This document shows positions 1 to 52,091 of a DNA stretch of 64,000 bases, in pieces. Below the pieces are notes generated by a model, which saw nothing but the letters and a program-made list of their open reading frames with translations, made no database searches and was not told where the DNA came from. The DNA lies in contig CM056583.1 of NCBI GenBank assembly GCA_029721435.1, positions 53,299,620 to 53,363,619 on the forward strand. Direction: 5' to 3'. Position numbers and translations under genes: made by a program. The first letter of the stretch is position 1. Every line of letters starts with the position of its first letter. The stretch comes from Gymnothorax reevesii. Its lineage: Eukaryota > Chordata > Actinopteri > Anguilliformes > Muraenidae.

Positions 1-99
1 TTTCAGTTGGTATAAATTCAATATTTTAATGAATACATTAATAGAAAGATATATATTGATTGACAGACAGACAGGCTAATCAGGGGCCCCTTAGGGGTG

Positions 100-410
100 G
101 AAAAAAAACCCATGGGAATAAAAGTGTGTCTATGCTCCTGCCAGAAACCCATCAATGGACTTTTAAATCCCTGATGGCACCGGCTTATTTTGGGATTACA
201 ATGCCAATATTCATTGGACTCAAATTGAGAAAGAGTAGTTCAATGAGCATGAGGAATTACTTTCACACATGAATTGGCCACCGCAGAGTCCAGACCTGAA
301 CCTATTGAAAGTCTTTGGGATGTGCTGGAGAAGGCTTAACGGATTGATTTGACTCACCCATCATCAAAACAATAACTTGGCCAAAAATGAATGAAAATCT
401 GGTGGGAAAT
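100..410 (+). mobile_element. decayed Tc1-like transposase fragment, interrupted at 411
   Basis: Frame-shifted reading gives a late transposase segment ending NWPPQSPDLNPIESLWDVLE, the region holding the third catalytic acidic residue of Tc1 DDE transposases. Bases after 1384 (about 1385-1440) look like the continuation of its C-terminal end, so the element at 411-1384 appears inserted into it. No intact gene remains. Confidence 0.5.
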
Positions 411-1384
411 ACAACCCCAATTCCGAAATAGTTGGGACAAAATGTAAATTGTGAATGAAATCAAAACGCAATGAATTTCAAATCACACCAGCCAGTATTT
501 TATACTCAGTCCATATGAAAACGCACCACTCACGAAATCTGGAATAGCTCCACGGATTGAAATGTGAAGTATATACGTATGATGCATTTGAGATGATGAA
601 TGATTTAAGAAGACATGTAAACATTCAATTTCATTCACGCTTCTGGATCATGCGCAACAATGGCTTCCTTTTTGCATGATAGAGTTTTAGGTGGCATCTG
701 TGGACTGCATGGGGGACTGTGTGTTTACAGACAGTGATTTCTTGAAGTATTCCTGGGCCCATTTAGTAACGTCACACACAGAATCATGCTGGTGAGTGAT
801 GCAGTGGCGTCTGAGGGCCCGAAGATCACAGGCATCCAGTAAACGTCTTCGGTCTTGTCCCGTACGCACAGAGATTTTTCCAGTTTCTCTGAATCTTTTG
901 TCGATGTTATGCTCTGTTGATGATGATACCTTCAAAGCCTTTGCAATTTGATGGTGAGGAACATTGTTTTAAAAGTATTCCACAATTTATGCAAGCCTTC
1001 ACAGATTGGAGAGCCTCGGGCCATCTTTACTTCTGAGAGACTCAGCCTCTCTAAGACATCCCTTTTATAGCCAATCATGTCACACACCAGATGCCAGTTA
1101 ACATTACTTGCAAAATGCTCTTTCAGCTGATTCTCTTATATATTAATTACCTTTTCAGCCTTTTTTTGCCTGTGTCCCAACTTTTTTGAGACCTGTTGCT
1201 GCCAGAAAATTTGAAATAAGCTAATTTTGTTGATAAAAATGTAAAATGGCTCAGTTTCAACATTTGAAATGTTATCTATGTCCTTTTGTAAATAACATAT
1301 TGGCTCATGTGATCTGAAAGTCATTGCATTTTGATCTTATTCACAATTTACACTTTGTCTCAACTTTTTCGGAATTGGGGTTGT
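411..1384 (-). mobile_element. internally deleted Tc1-like element, family A, copy 1
   Basis: Terminal inverted repeats start ACAACCCCAATTCCGAAATA and end with the matching complement GGAATTGGGGTTGT. It belongs to the same family as the copies at 11240, 26650 and 30196, but in reverse orientation and only 974 bases long against about 1.6 kb. Only the N-terminal transposase part survives, on the minus strand at about 687-935 ([21 protein letters not shown], then a shifted end). The catalytic half is missing. The left end is flanked by TA, the right by a mutated TC. Confidence 0.85.
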
Positions 1385-1708
1385 CAATATGACATTGTGT
1401 AGGATATTCAAAACAATACCACAAGCAATGAAAGCTGAAGGTGGCCTCACAAAATGTATCGTGTGACTTTTTTCTTGGACACGCAGTACATACCAGCTAC
1501 CTTATTTTTGTATTGCTAAATTAAGCCTGTTGCTCAAAAGTTTGGAATCAGTGATGATTTTCACGTAGATTAGTGAAATTTTGTGTTACATCAACAAAAC
1601 TATTCAAAACATGTATCCAAAGTGCAAGGACTTTCGGGAAAGAGCTTCACGAAAAAAAGTGTTTTAATGCCCAAAGTGTTGTGGGATCACCTGAAGTTTG
1701 ATTGTACT

Positions 1709-1790
1709 CGATGCTTCAAAACCCTCCAATGTAGCTGAATTAAAACAATTCAGCAAAGAAGAGCCTGTCGAAATTCCTCCCCAGTGATCT
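1709..1790 (+). mobile_element. short fragment of Tc1-like family B
   Basis: A C-terminal transposase piece, reading roughly SNVAELKQFSKEE then EIPPQ, corresponds to the same part of the element at 58667-60296. It is a degraded relic. Confidence 0.45.
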
Positions 1791-1830
1791 AAATGTTCCT
1801 CTGCCAGCTGTCACGTTTGATGCAGAGAAT

Positions 1831-1880
1831 TAAGAAAGAAAGAAAGAAGAAAAGAAAGAAAGAAAGAAAGAGAGGGAAGA
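1831..1880. repeat. GAAA-type simple repeat
   Basis: About 50 bases of AAGA/GAAA tetranucleotide repeat. Confidence 0.85.
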
Positions 1881-2329
1881 ACATGAGTATGCAAGCTTCC
1901 AGCTTGCCCACTAATAAATTCAAAACAAGAATCAGGGTGCACATAAAGCCCAGTTGTTTACGAGCAATAAGTTGTAACAGTTCACAACTTTACAAAATAT
2001 AGCATATTTAAATAATTTGAAAGTTTTTAAAAAATAAAAAAACTAAATAGCACCCTAAACAGTGCATCAAATTGACAGATTCTGGGAATCTGGAGAAATC
2101 AAAACTTAAAAGAGAAGATTGAAATATTCAGTGCCCCTGGTCTTTGATCCTTCAAATGGCCCTGTATAGAGAAATTATTTTGGCATGGATATAATTACAT
2201 GGGGTGGGACTAGTATGGAAAACCTAAGCTAATAAACACCCTTCTAGACCAGTATGCATTAAGGAAACCAAATGGAAAAAAAAGAAAAATTTCTAGAAAT
2301 GCTGCTGTCTTTTCTGGGCTTGAGCTCAT

Positions 2330-3070
2330 CTGAAATGAATTGATGCACAATGGAAACATGCTGTTGTTGGAGCAGTCAACTTTTCAAATAGTTTAAGTTA
2401 ATGGAGGACTTTGCATCCTTAAGCCCAAAGAAGAAAAGGACTGACCCAGTTGGTAAGGTTCAAAAGCCACTATCCGTCATGGTTTGTGGGTGTGTTAGAG
2501 CCTATTTCATGGACGTGTGTATTTGAACATGTGTGTGGGTACCATTGATGTTGAAGGACATAACTGCACTTTGGAGGAACATATACCATCTTCCACACGA
2601 TACCTATTCAGGGACGCTCCAGCTTATTACAACAAGATAAGAGAAAGCCACATTTTGTATATCCTGGACAAGTGTGGGTTCCTAAGTAGAGAGCGCAGCA
2701 GCAAGACTGCAACTCCTGCAGTTCAGGCAATTTCCTGTTGTAAATATGTAGAGGTATAAGAAGCACATAATATGAAAATGAAGACCCTCCGAGACCTCTG
2801 AGCAGTTGATGACGAATATCAGGGAAGTATCTGAAGAAAAATCCCTCGCAACCAGAACAACTGGTATCTTCATTTCCTCCAACGATGACTTAGTAGGCTG
2901 GTAAAAGAGTGTTATAACAAATGTAAACATACCCCTGCACCATCATAAGTAGAATGACTTGCAAACATAAGACCCAGAATGAGTGTTCATTTAAAAAAAA
3001 AAAAGGCAATAAAGTATAGAAGTACACCAATAAACTATCTTGTCTTTGCACTTGTCTTTTTATCAGCAGG
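2330..3070 (+). mobile_element. ancient Tc1-like relic, family C
   Basis: Broken frames around 2470-2680 read as decayed Tc1 transposase: a VMVCGCVRAYF-like stretch, a DVEGH segment, then FRDAPAYYNKIRESH in the place of the FQ-DNA-H motif. The better preserved relative at about 16550-17030 supports the call. The AT-rich end near 3050 (CTATCTTGTCTTTGCACTTG) resembles the family's 3' part from memory. No function remains. Confidence 0.45.
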
Positions 3071-3192
3071 ATGGTAACTGCAACCATGGTCTATTCATTG
3101 CAAATTGTGCTCACTCGATCACGGACGTTTAGGACGGATGCTTAGTAGAGCTGTTTTAGCACAATTTGTACGCAGTTTCTAGCTTGTTCAAT

Positions 3193-3413
3193 TTAACCCT
3201 TGTATGGTATTAGGATTTTTGTTACTCAGCCAGTGTTCATGGGTCTGGGACCCGCTAGACTTTTGGGTTTTCAAAATTGTTTGATTGTGTTGTTTTATAT
3301 TAAAATGCTCAACAGGTTTACTTCATCCCAATTACAAGTCATATGAACAGCAAACATGGTTTGATGGAAACTGAAAATGGGTCCCACAGACCCAAACACC
3401 ATACAAGGGTTAA
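3193..3413. mobile_element. piggyBac-type MITE (221 bp)
   Basis: Perfect 16-base inverted repeats including the target site: TTAACCCTTGTATGGT at 3193-3208 and ACCATACAAGGGTTAA at 3398-3413. The TTAA site on both sides followed by CCC is the signature of piggyBac-superfamily insertions. The interior also holds the complementary words GGGTCTGGGACCC and GGGTCCCACAGACCC. It has no coding capacity. Confidence 0.75.
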
Positions 3414-3636
3414 TAAGGTCAAGGATGATTTAGAAATCATTGTTTTTTTATATGCATTTTCCAAATCTTCCTTATTTTTTTGCTTTCGGCAGCCCATACA
3501 GAGAACATTAAGTGTGTTTCATAAAAATGTGTCCCTTGCTTTTGACTCAACCAGACACACATATAGTGTATACGTATTCGCTAACACACATGCACATACT
3601 CAAAATCTCAATATGGAAGTGGTGATTACTTATTGG

Positions 3637-4000
3637 GTAACACTTTAGATGAAGTATTGCTTATAGAGGCTTTGCAGCATGTATAATGCCTTCATAAATC
3701 AGACATATTGTCTTCATAAATCATGCAGAAGCAAATGTCATGCTTTGTAAAAGGTGAAATAATTAATCCTTATTCAGCATGCGATGCCATATGTGACAAT
3801 GTCACCCTTAATGACTTTTAGCCACAAGCTAAGTGACATTGTCAGTTAAATCACATTTGGCATCAGGATGTCGTATTTCACCAATTACAAAGCATGACAT
3901 TTGCTTATGTATGCTTTATAAAAACATTATGTCTCATTTATGAAGGCATTATGCATGCTGTATAAAGCCTTTATAAGCAATACTTCATCTAATGTGTGAC
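3637..4000. mobile_element. long palindromic foldback MITE (about 364 bp)
   Basis: The whole element is an imperfect palindrome. TTAGATGAAGTATTGCTTAT at 3645 pairs with ATAAGCAATACTTCATCTAA ending near 3992, and complementarity continues through GCAAATGTCATGCTTTGTAA to the middle, giving arms of about 175 bases. It is non-coding. The superfamily is not assigned. Confidence 0.75.
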
Positions 4001-5059
4001 CACTTATTGTAACCCAATTTGGATAACATAATTTGCAAACAAATGATCTCTGTCACGTAAATATTTTTCTCTTAATTAGTAGTAAAAAAAAATCAGTAAT
4101 GTTATACATTTAGCAATTTCTTATGCTTTAAAAAATGTGCCATTTCAAGTGGCAAAATTAAAAATAATGTAATGCTTTTCTGATCAGCTTCATATCAGTG
4201 TCTTAATATCTGCAACCCTACTGAAAGGCCTCACAACTTTATATTTTATTCCTGATATCAGTAAACATTTCAGGCCCACACAAACTGATGAGGTGGATGA
4301 CCTGTTTTATTTTCTCAACCAACAACCAAACAATAATGAAAAGCAGACTACTCTATTGCCCTTCATGACCTGGAGCAGCATTTTGGTCAAATGTAAAATG
4401 CAGTGGAATGAAGTATGCACAAGATGTAAAACATACAAAAAAAAAACTGTAAAAGGCTGTGTGTGCAATTAGGACCTTGTTCACACTGATGCCCGTCTGT
4501 AATGATTGGGTCGCTGTGATCATATGGTGTGAAAAATTATTGTGTAGAAATTTATCACACAAAATTTCCTCAACATGGCAACACTGGCCCACACAATCTG
4601 GTGTGCCATTACCGAGAATAGGCAGTCAAAAAAAAACACTTTATGTCCAACCTAGTGTCCCAAGTGACAGAAAGATTGACTCAACCTGGTATAGCATTAT
4701 CTGGTGCATAAAACTGAAAGAGTGCATCCATTTTTCCAAATCTCCACTAACCTCCACCTGTTTGTGTACCTAATGATCATCTTGCTCATGAATTGCTCTA
4801 TTTTTGATGTATTGCATTGATGCATTGTATTTATATCTTTTTGTTACTCAGGCATTATGCTTTTTATATTAAAGAGCTTTCCATGGAAATAAGAGGGTTC
4901 AAAGCCCTATTTCAGCATTTTAGCCGACATACATAAATTGAGTAAACTAGCCGATACCCATACTATCCACATGCTATATGCGTGGGCACGATAACAGCAG
5001 ATTGAATTAGCCGGTTTAACTTGCAAAAACGGCTTCAAAATGCAGTTGTCATTGCATAA

Positions 5060-6687
5060 CTAAAGGCCCAGTCCCATACTGCCATTTAACGATTCCGTCT
5101 GCCTCCGTCTAAATATTTAGGTCAGACGGTGTCATAAGGCGGCAAATTCAAATTTTTTTGGCCATGGATGGTAGATAGAACAGCATGAGTAATGTCTACA
5201 TACATCTGAGAAACGTCTGCTTAAGTATGAGTAACGTCTTCATTGAGCCCAGTTTAAGGAACATCGAACGTCTGAGTAACGTCTGCTTAAGTATGATTAT
5301 AAAACGGGTGCTCCCCATCCTTAAATGTGATTGGCTGAGCCACGTTCCATGCCGGTATAAAATTACTGTAACCCACTGTGGCAGGCCGCAGCACTAAATA
5401 TCCCTGCGCACAACAAACTACTCTACGCTCAACTGACTCATTAGGTTAAGTTTGTTTCAAGACTTTTAGCTAGCTATTTCAGTGTTAGCGAAGTTTAGCC
5501 TTTTAACTTGCTAGCCAGTTGGCCATCTACCTAGCTGGCTATTGCATTACAGAGTTCGATATCACTTTTGCATTGCTAGCTACGTTGCTAACTAGCTCAC
5601 TATTTAAGTAGCCTATTTGCAATAAATTGTTGACTTTTTTCTTGTGTGTTCACATCCATTGTAGTGAATGCTCTCTAGTTGACAAGTTGGCTAGCAAACT
5701 AATGCACAATTCAACATATTTTCCTGGACACCAGCAAGTGTGGAGGACAAAAGTCAATCATTCCGTACTCTCGCTGCTGGTTGTAATGATATGGCTGATC
5801 GGCGCATGTTGAGAACAAGGAAACTCGAAAACCGAAACGAACATAAAATTATTTAATTGGGTCTTCGGGAAACCGAAGGAGACATTCAAAATAGCCTGAA
5901 TTCATAGTATATCTACATTAACGAGACCAAATAGCCTGATGTGACATGATAATGGCGCTAGATGAAAACGCAATCATGGCGTCTGTGTTGCTTGCCAACC
6001 ATTCTGTTCACTCTATCTTCCTTGGTGGAAGAACGAATAGTTCTCAATTTTATTGTTGCATTATTACCAATAAATTGTCAATTTTCTTTTCTTGTGTGTT
6101 TATGTAATGGGTTATATGTAGGATAACCGTTTTATGAAAGCGATAAGCCCCTTGAAGCACTGGGTTACAGTGATTTTATAACTGCGGCGCCCACCGTTAT
6201 AAAATCACTGTAACCCACTGCTTCTCAGGACTTATTCCCTTAGTAACGAACGAACAGGATTGTGTGTACATGAATGTAAATAAATTGTATACAGTTAGAG
6301 GATAAAAACAAAGCTTGTCAAATCCCCAACAATTTATTTCACAAACCCCCCAAAAAAGGAGCCAAAGAAAAACTTGAAATGAAATAAATTGTTTTCATGA
6401 TAAGTATTTCTTTGGTTAACTTTTCTTTTTTATCCACTTGCCCAACAGCCATAAAAGTCTAAAACCGGGAAGATTCCGGCCGAGTAACGGTGAAAACGTC
6501 ACTAGCCAATCACTATCCAAAGCTAGCCGTCGGAAATTTTGAACATGCCAAGAGTTTGGAACGGGTCTGTCAACGTCTAGATATGTCCGTAAACCAGTTG
6601 AAAAACGAGTAACATAAGTCCAATAAACGTACGCCTTCGTTTTTTTAGACGGAGTCGTTAAACGGCGCAGTGGGACATTACCTTTAG
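5060..6687. mobile_element. non-autonomous DNA transposon with about 40-bp TIRs, nested in the 4843-6759 element
   Basis: The left end CTAAAGGCCCAGTCCCATAC pairs with the reverse complement of the right end (GTGGGACATTACCTTTAG). Similarity continues for about 40 bases into TTTAACGA-TCCGTCT. The interior of 1.6 kb has no transposase frame but has its own repeats: a near-perfect hairpin at 6154-6224 and a third copy of its arm at 5354-5378. Superfamily and target duplication are unclear; TA on both sides may be target or TIR. Confidence 0.7.
6154..6224. repeat. 71-base hairpin inside the 5060-6687 element
   Basis: Arms of 29 bases, GAAGCACTGGGTTACAGTGA... and its complement ending ...CACTGTAACCCACTGCTTC, differ at one position and enclose a 13-base GC-rich loop. 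Confidence 0.8.
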
Positions 6688-7970
6688 CTACAATAGAGCT
6701 TTGAATCCTCTGATTTCCTTTGGAGCTCGTAAATATAAAAAGTATAATGCCTGAGTAACTAAACTATATAAATTCAAGGCTGTGGGGGAAGGCTGTGTAT
6801 AGTAAACATTCGTAACTCAGTTGCAAAAGTTCGTCGGGAGTCAAAGCTTGAACTAGGTTAGCCAACATGCAGGGCTGTAAAGTCTGGATTCATAAAGTAA
6901 AAATCCTCTCCATAACTTTATTCCAACCACCTGGATTTCCTTCGGACAGGAGATAGAGCCAATATGAGTGATCAGCTCATTCTATGGGAGGGAGAAAAAC
7001 TTGGCAGAACTTTTACTTTCTGTCTCCTGGATTTTACACCTCTTGACATGAAAACATTAGCTCCCCTCTTTTAATATAGCCTATCAGACAACTATTCCCA
7101 TACGTTGCATAATTAACAATTGAAATACATAATAAATGCTAAATGTATCCGTCCCTATCAGATATGATCCACACAAAAGTTACCTATTGTTTTATGAGTG
7201 ATGCACCGCATACACCATAAATTGCAACGAATTCAGTTTGATTCAGCAGTTGCAAAGAGGAACTTCCACAGGAGAGGATTTCTCTTTTTTTTTTCTTTGC
7301 GTCTACGGATTCGAAATGTATATCATCGCAGCAGGGAATTGGCAATGCTCATCTGAAGTCTGTGAACGCAATGCGGAGCGGTCTCTCCCCCGTGTGGAAG
7401 GAACTAGGAACGGAGATTCCGTAATTCTTTGGATTTCACACGAGTGTAGTTTTTCAGCCTAGTCTTCGAAATGTTCAAGCCTCCGTTTTAGTTGATCCAT
7501 GCCCCGCAAGCAGATCAAGGGCACTTTTGCGTTAATAAGAGTCAACAGACAACACATACTTGTGTTATGGTTGTAGTCGCCTTCATATATTTGTCATAGG
7601 CGAAAAAGGAAAAGAATTGAGGAATTTAACATATGCAGCTAATTAATTGTGTTAGTTTAATAAGTCACCGCATCAAAAGCTCTCCAGCTTCTCAATCACA
7701 AAATCCGAATCATTTTGTACTGCGAGGAGAGCAGGTGACCCAGCGAGCGCCGCCAGTAGTTCAAGGCTGAATGTAGCCTGTCAACAAAATAGGCGACTCT
7801 AGACACAACAGACTTTAATAAACTCATGATTTGATCAATTATGGTTGCAAATATGTTGAATGTGAATTAATCGCCTTCCCGGGCGTACGAGGCCTTTAAG
7901 GCAAATGAGATCTGCTAATTTCCAGTTGCGCGTTAACGCTTACCTATGCGTGTGTACATGTGTTAGGCTA

Positions 7971-7990
7971 TGTATATATATAAATATAGG

Positions 7991-8068
<78 letters not shown>
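7971..8068. repeat. TA dinucleotide microsatellite
   Basis: About 98 bases of nearly pure (TA)n. It lies about 190 bases upstream of the candidate exon 1 region and is likely highly polymorphic. Confidence 0.95.
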
Positions 8069-8261
8069 CAGTATTTACGATATAAATCGAGTAAATGAAT
8101 GTTAAAAATATGAAAGAGATATGTGCCCTGGCTGTATTGGCTTTAATTGTGGCTTTTTATTATTCTTTTAACTCCTTAGGGGGCATCCACTCACTTTTCA
8201 GAATTGCTCCGTGCCCCTCCTCTTGTACTGACGAAAGAGCCAAATAGAGTGTAAATCGAAT

Positions 8262-8544
8262 TTGAACTTGCGGCCGGGTGATTCTTCTCGCCAGCATCTG
8301 AACAGACAAGAAGCAACTTTCGGAATCCTTACCGATGAAGCTGTGAGAATCGTCCCCCATCATTCGGGAGAAGAGTCGCTGCCTTTCTGCTCGCGCTGCC
8401 AGTGGAAACGCAAAGCATCCAGGATTTTTTCTACATTCTTACAAACATATGAAAAGGACCCAGGGCACTATACAGACATATGAACAGGACTCAGGGCACT
8501 AATTTGAATATTTTTTTCAATTCTGGAATTAAGCCTTGAAGCAA
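8262..8544 (+). other. vcan: candidate non-coding exon 1 (5' UTR) of vcan; left limit not known
   Basis: Versican genes have a non-coding first exon well upstream of the signal-peptide exon. A strong donor, CAA followed by GTAAGTAT, lies at 8545. The bases before it (AATTAAGCCTTGAAGCAA) resemble, as I recall it, the end of human VCAN exon 1. The stretch from about 8262 is unique and richer in CpG than its surroundings. No TATA box or start site could be assigned, so the left limit is arbitrary. Another exon 1 anywhere upstream of 11017, or outside the window, is possible. Confidence 0.3.
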
Positions 8545-10425
8545 GTAAGTATTATTATTATTATTATTGTTATCATCATCATCGTTGTTGTTTATTTGGT
8601 CGTTTGCTCATTATGAACGTCACAGAATTAAGTTTTCTAGTTTAGTGTCAACTCTATTCAGTGCCCTTAATACGCAATCTTGGCGCACTGAAATAAGTGA
8701 TAGAATAAGATACGTGGAGATGGTAACGCTTTTGAACCACCAGAAAAGTATTATTTTCTCTGTTACAGTCACATGTATTTGCAAACATTTTTTTCTGCAA
8801 GATTTCGTTTATTCAGTAGAGGCAGCTCTACCTTCCCTTCAGCCCATAAGTGATCTCGCTCTTGCCTTTACATAGTTGTTTTAGGGAAAACAGGAAAAAG
8901 AAAAGAATTAACCGGCCCTGGGATAAACTCATATGTGCATACCTCACAATTGTTGGCACTTGAGCGTCTTAAATGAGCAGGGCATTCAAATTCGTGGTTC
9001 ATTGTTATGCCATTATACGAAAACCGCCTTGCATGGTAAGCATGCTTCAACTTTTTCTTCCCAAGCAAAGAGTTACATTGCCATGTGTGATACCTGCAAT
9101 CAAATGCGACTACACTTAAGCAATCAGTGGTAGACTTCACAGTTACTTTTTGGGGAAAACAACATGTTGACCGATTTAACTTGTAAAATAATGAAAAATC
9201 ACAGACAGAGATCCATCTCAGTCTGCAATAATAGTCCCTGTTAATTCGGCACTGAAGTAATCGTGTCACGGTGATCTAACACTGACAGACTTGTTTCACG
9301 AAAAATAACGTTAATTAAAAGACATGGAAGTGCATTTCCGCCCAAAACATACTATTCAACAAGATTATAGGCGCCCTGGACCGATGCCCTCGACATCTTG
9401 TCCGCAGGTAATGAGCATCAATTAGGTTGGCTGCAACAAAGTTTCAACGAAGGAATAGCACGACGGCAGCTGCAGTTGTTCTTCGGACAGTGCTGTGGAA
9501 TTATGTCACTGGGTCAGTATCGCTCCCTGGTGTCATAATGGCACGCATTTACTCCTACTTCTCAGGCTGCAAAATAGACAAACAATATACGACTAGTTCA
9601 ATCACCACTGTAAAATTGAACCATCGCGCAAACATTTATGTATTCGTTTATTTATGAAATGTATGTAGCCTACACGATAACTGTTGGTGCTTCTTATAAA
9701 CGCTTAAGGAGGGCAGTGGCCAAGAAAATGTGTTCAGTGGGACGTAGATGAAATCTGGCACATTCAGACGTTCAGAGGTTTGTCACTGTTATAGCATGTT
9801 AGCCATTCCGGTCAGGAACGGTCAAAACTGTTGCAGGGACTAACCGGACATCTGCACTGGGGCTCTTGGAAGCATCTACGAGTCCAAAGCAGATCACGTT
9901 TTAATGAAAAGGAGGACAAATGCATAGCACTCAGGCTCTGCCTAAAATTTTAGAGTTGCACGGAAGCTCCGCCCCGTGAATCCCATGTACCTCGCAGCCG
10001 TCCCTATTTCAGGTTATTACGCATTAAAGATCGGAGACAAGCAAACTGATAAGTTGTGAAGCGGAATTCTAACGCGAAACCATCAAGAACTGAAATAAGC
10101 CGCAGTCCTGTACGTTTCTCGTGTGTTCCTCATGTACACTTCTGGGTTTTTAGTCCCCTATTTGACCCGATCCCTCCATATGCTTTATGCATGTGGCTAA
10201 TTTATATTCTGACTTAGTGTCCAATGATAGTATGGAATGCTGAGAACACAAGACTTAAGCAAAGCAGGCTAAGGCGTCTATCCTGACATGACCCGGATTC
10301 AGCTCCCCTTGCTCCCTCATACCGAAAAATTACTATCACAATCCAGGCTACCAATTGTTAACGCTTCTGCTGCTTACGTCCTTGGTGTTGTGTACTGCCA
10401 TGGCTACACACAGAGAGGTATAAAG

Positions 10426-10428
<3 letters not shown>

Positions 10429-10461
<33 letters not shown>

Positions 10462-10468
10462 ACACACC
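10429..10468. repeat. CA microsatellite
   Basis: About 40 bases of (CA)n with one interruption. Confidence 0.9.
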
Positions 10469-11023
10469 ATATCACCCATCGCACTATGTGTTCATGGCTT
10501 CACACAGAAAGTGGAATCAAGGTATAATTCTCTCCCATATCTACCTACCACCTGTGATTTGACCCAGCAGGATAGCCTCATTTGGATTTATTTTGCCACC
10601 CACGTAGAGACTTGGCCCCAGACAGACAAATTACCCCAGACCTCCACAGAATGTTAAACCCTGAGTGGCTACAAACTCTGTGGGTTGTGGGAGTCACGCA
10701 AAAAAGGAAGTAACTGAGTCAGATGAAATGTGTTTCCCATAGGCAGCTTCAGTCTTTGACACGGACGTCTTGAATGCATTCGCAGTTAAGGCGAATGCTC
10801 TCCTGTCAGAAATATCCTTACTTCCTATCCCTGTAATAACAGTGAGCTGTGATGTCATGCATTATGATCTAAAGGTGAATGTTGAGGATGCTAGCAAATG
10901 CTGTTTATTCTATAAACTCTTGTTTTGCAGTTCATGTTATGAGTACCTTTGAATTTTTGAATGTGATCTTTTATTGCAGTAGATTAATTCAGTTACTTTA
11001 TTTATCTGCTTTTCAGGTCAAAA

Positions 11024-52091
<41,068 letters not shown>

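Larger units (their letters stand above)
4843..6759. mobile_element. outer inverted-repeat element split by a second element
   Basis: Left arm 4843-4920 (GTTACTCAGGCATTATGC, then GGGTTCAAAGCCCTATT) is the imperfect reverse complement of right arm 6690-6759 (AATAGAGCTTTGAATCC, then GCATAATGCCTGAGTAAC allowing mismatches). Without the inner element at 5060-6687 it would be about 290 bp, a typical MITE size. The right arm starts immediately after the inner element. Confidence 0.65.
6760..11016. other. upstream region and putative intron 1, no gene recognised
   Basis: Mostly unique sequence. It holds the TA microsatellite, the tentative exon 1 end at 8544, an (ATT)n run just after it, and a (CA)n microsatellite at 10429-10468. 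Short open frames show no family resemblance. The vcan promoter should lie here or further upstream but no core element was found. Confidence 0.5.

Noticed and set aside
7905..8105. 66-codon open frame of alternating Ile and Tyr
   Set aside because: It is a translation of the (TA)n microsatellite, not a gene.
8868..9269. 133-codon minus-strand open frame upstream of vcan
   Set aside because: Cys/Arg/Ser-rich without a recognisable domain, splice context or conserved motif; likely chance.
10288..10527. 79-codon open frame with His-Thr repeats
   Set aside because: It runs through the CA microsatellite and has no other support.
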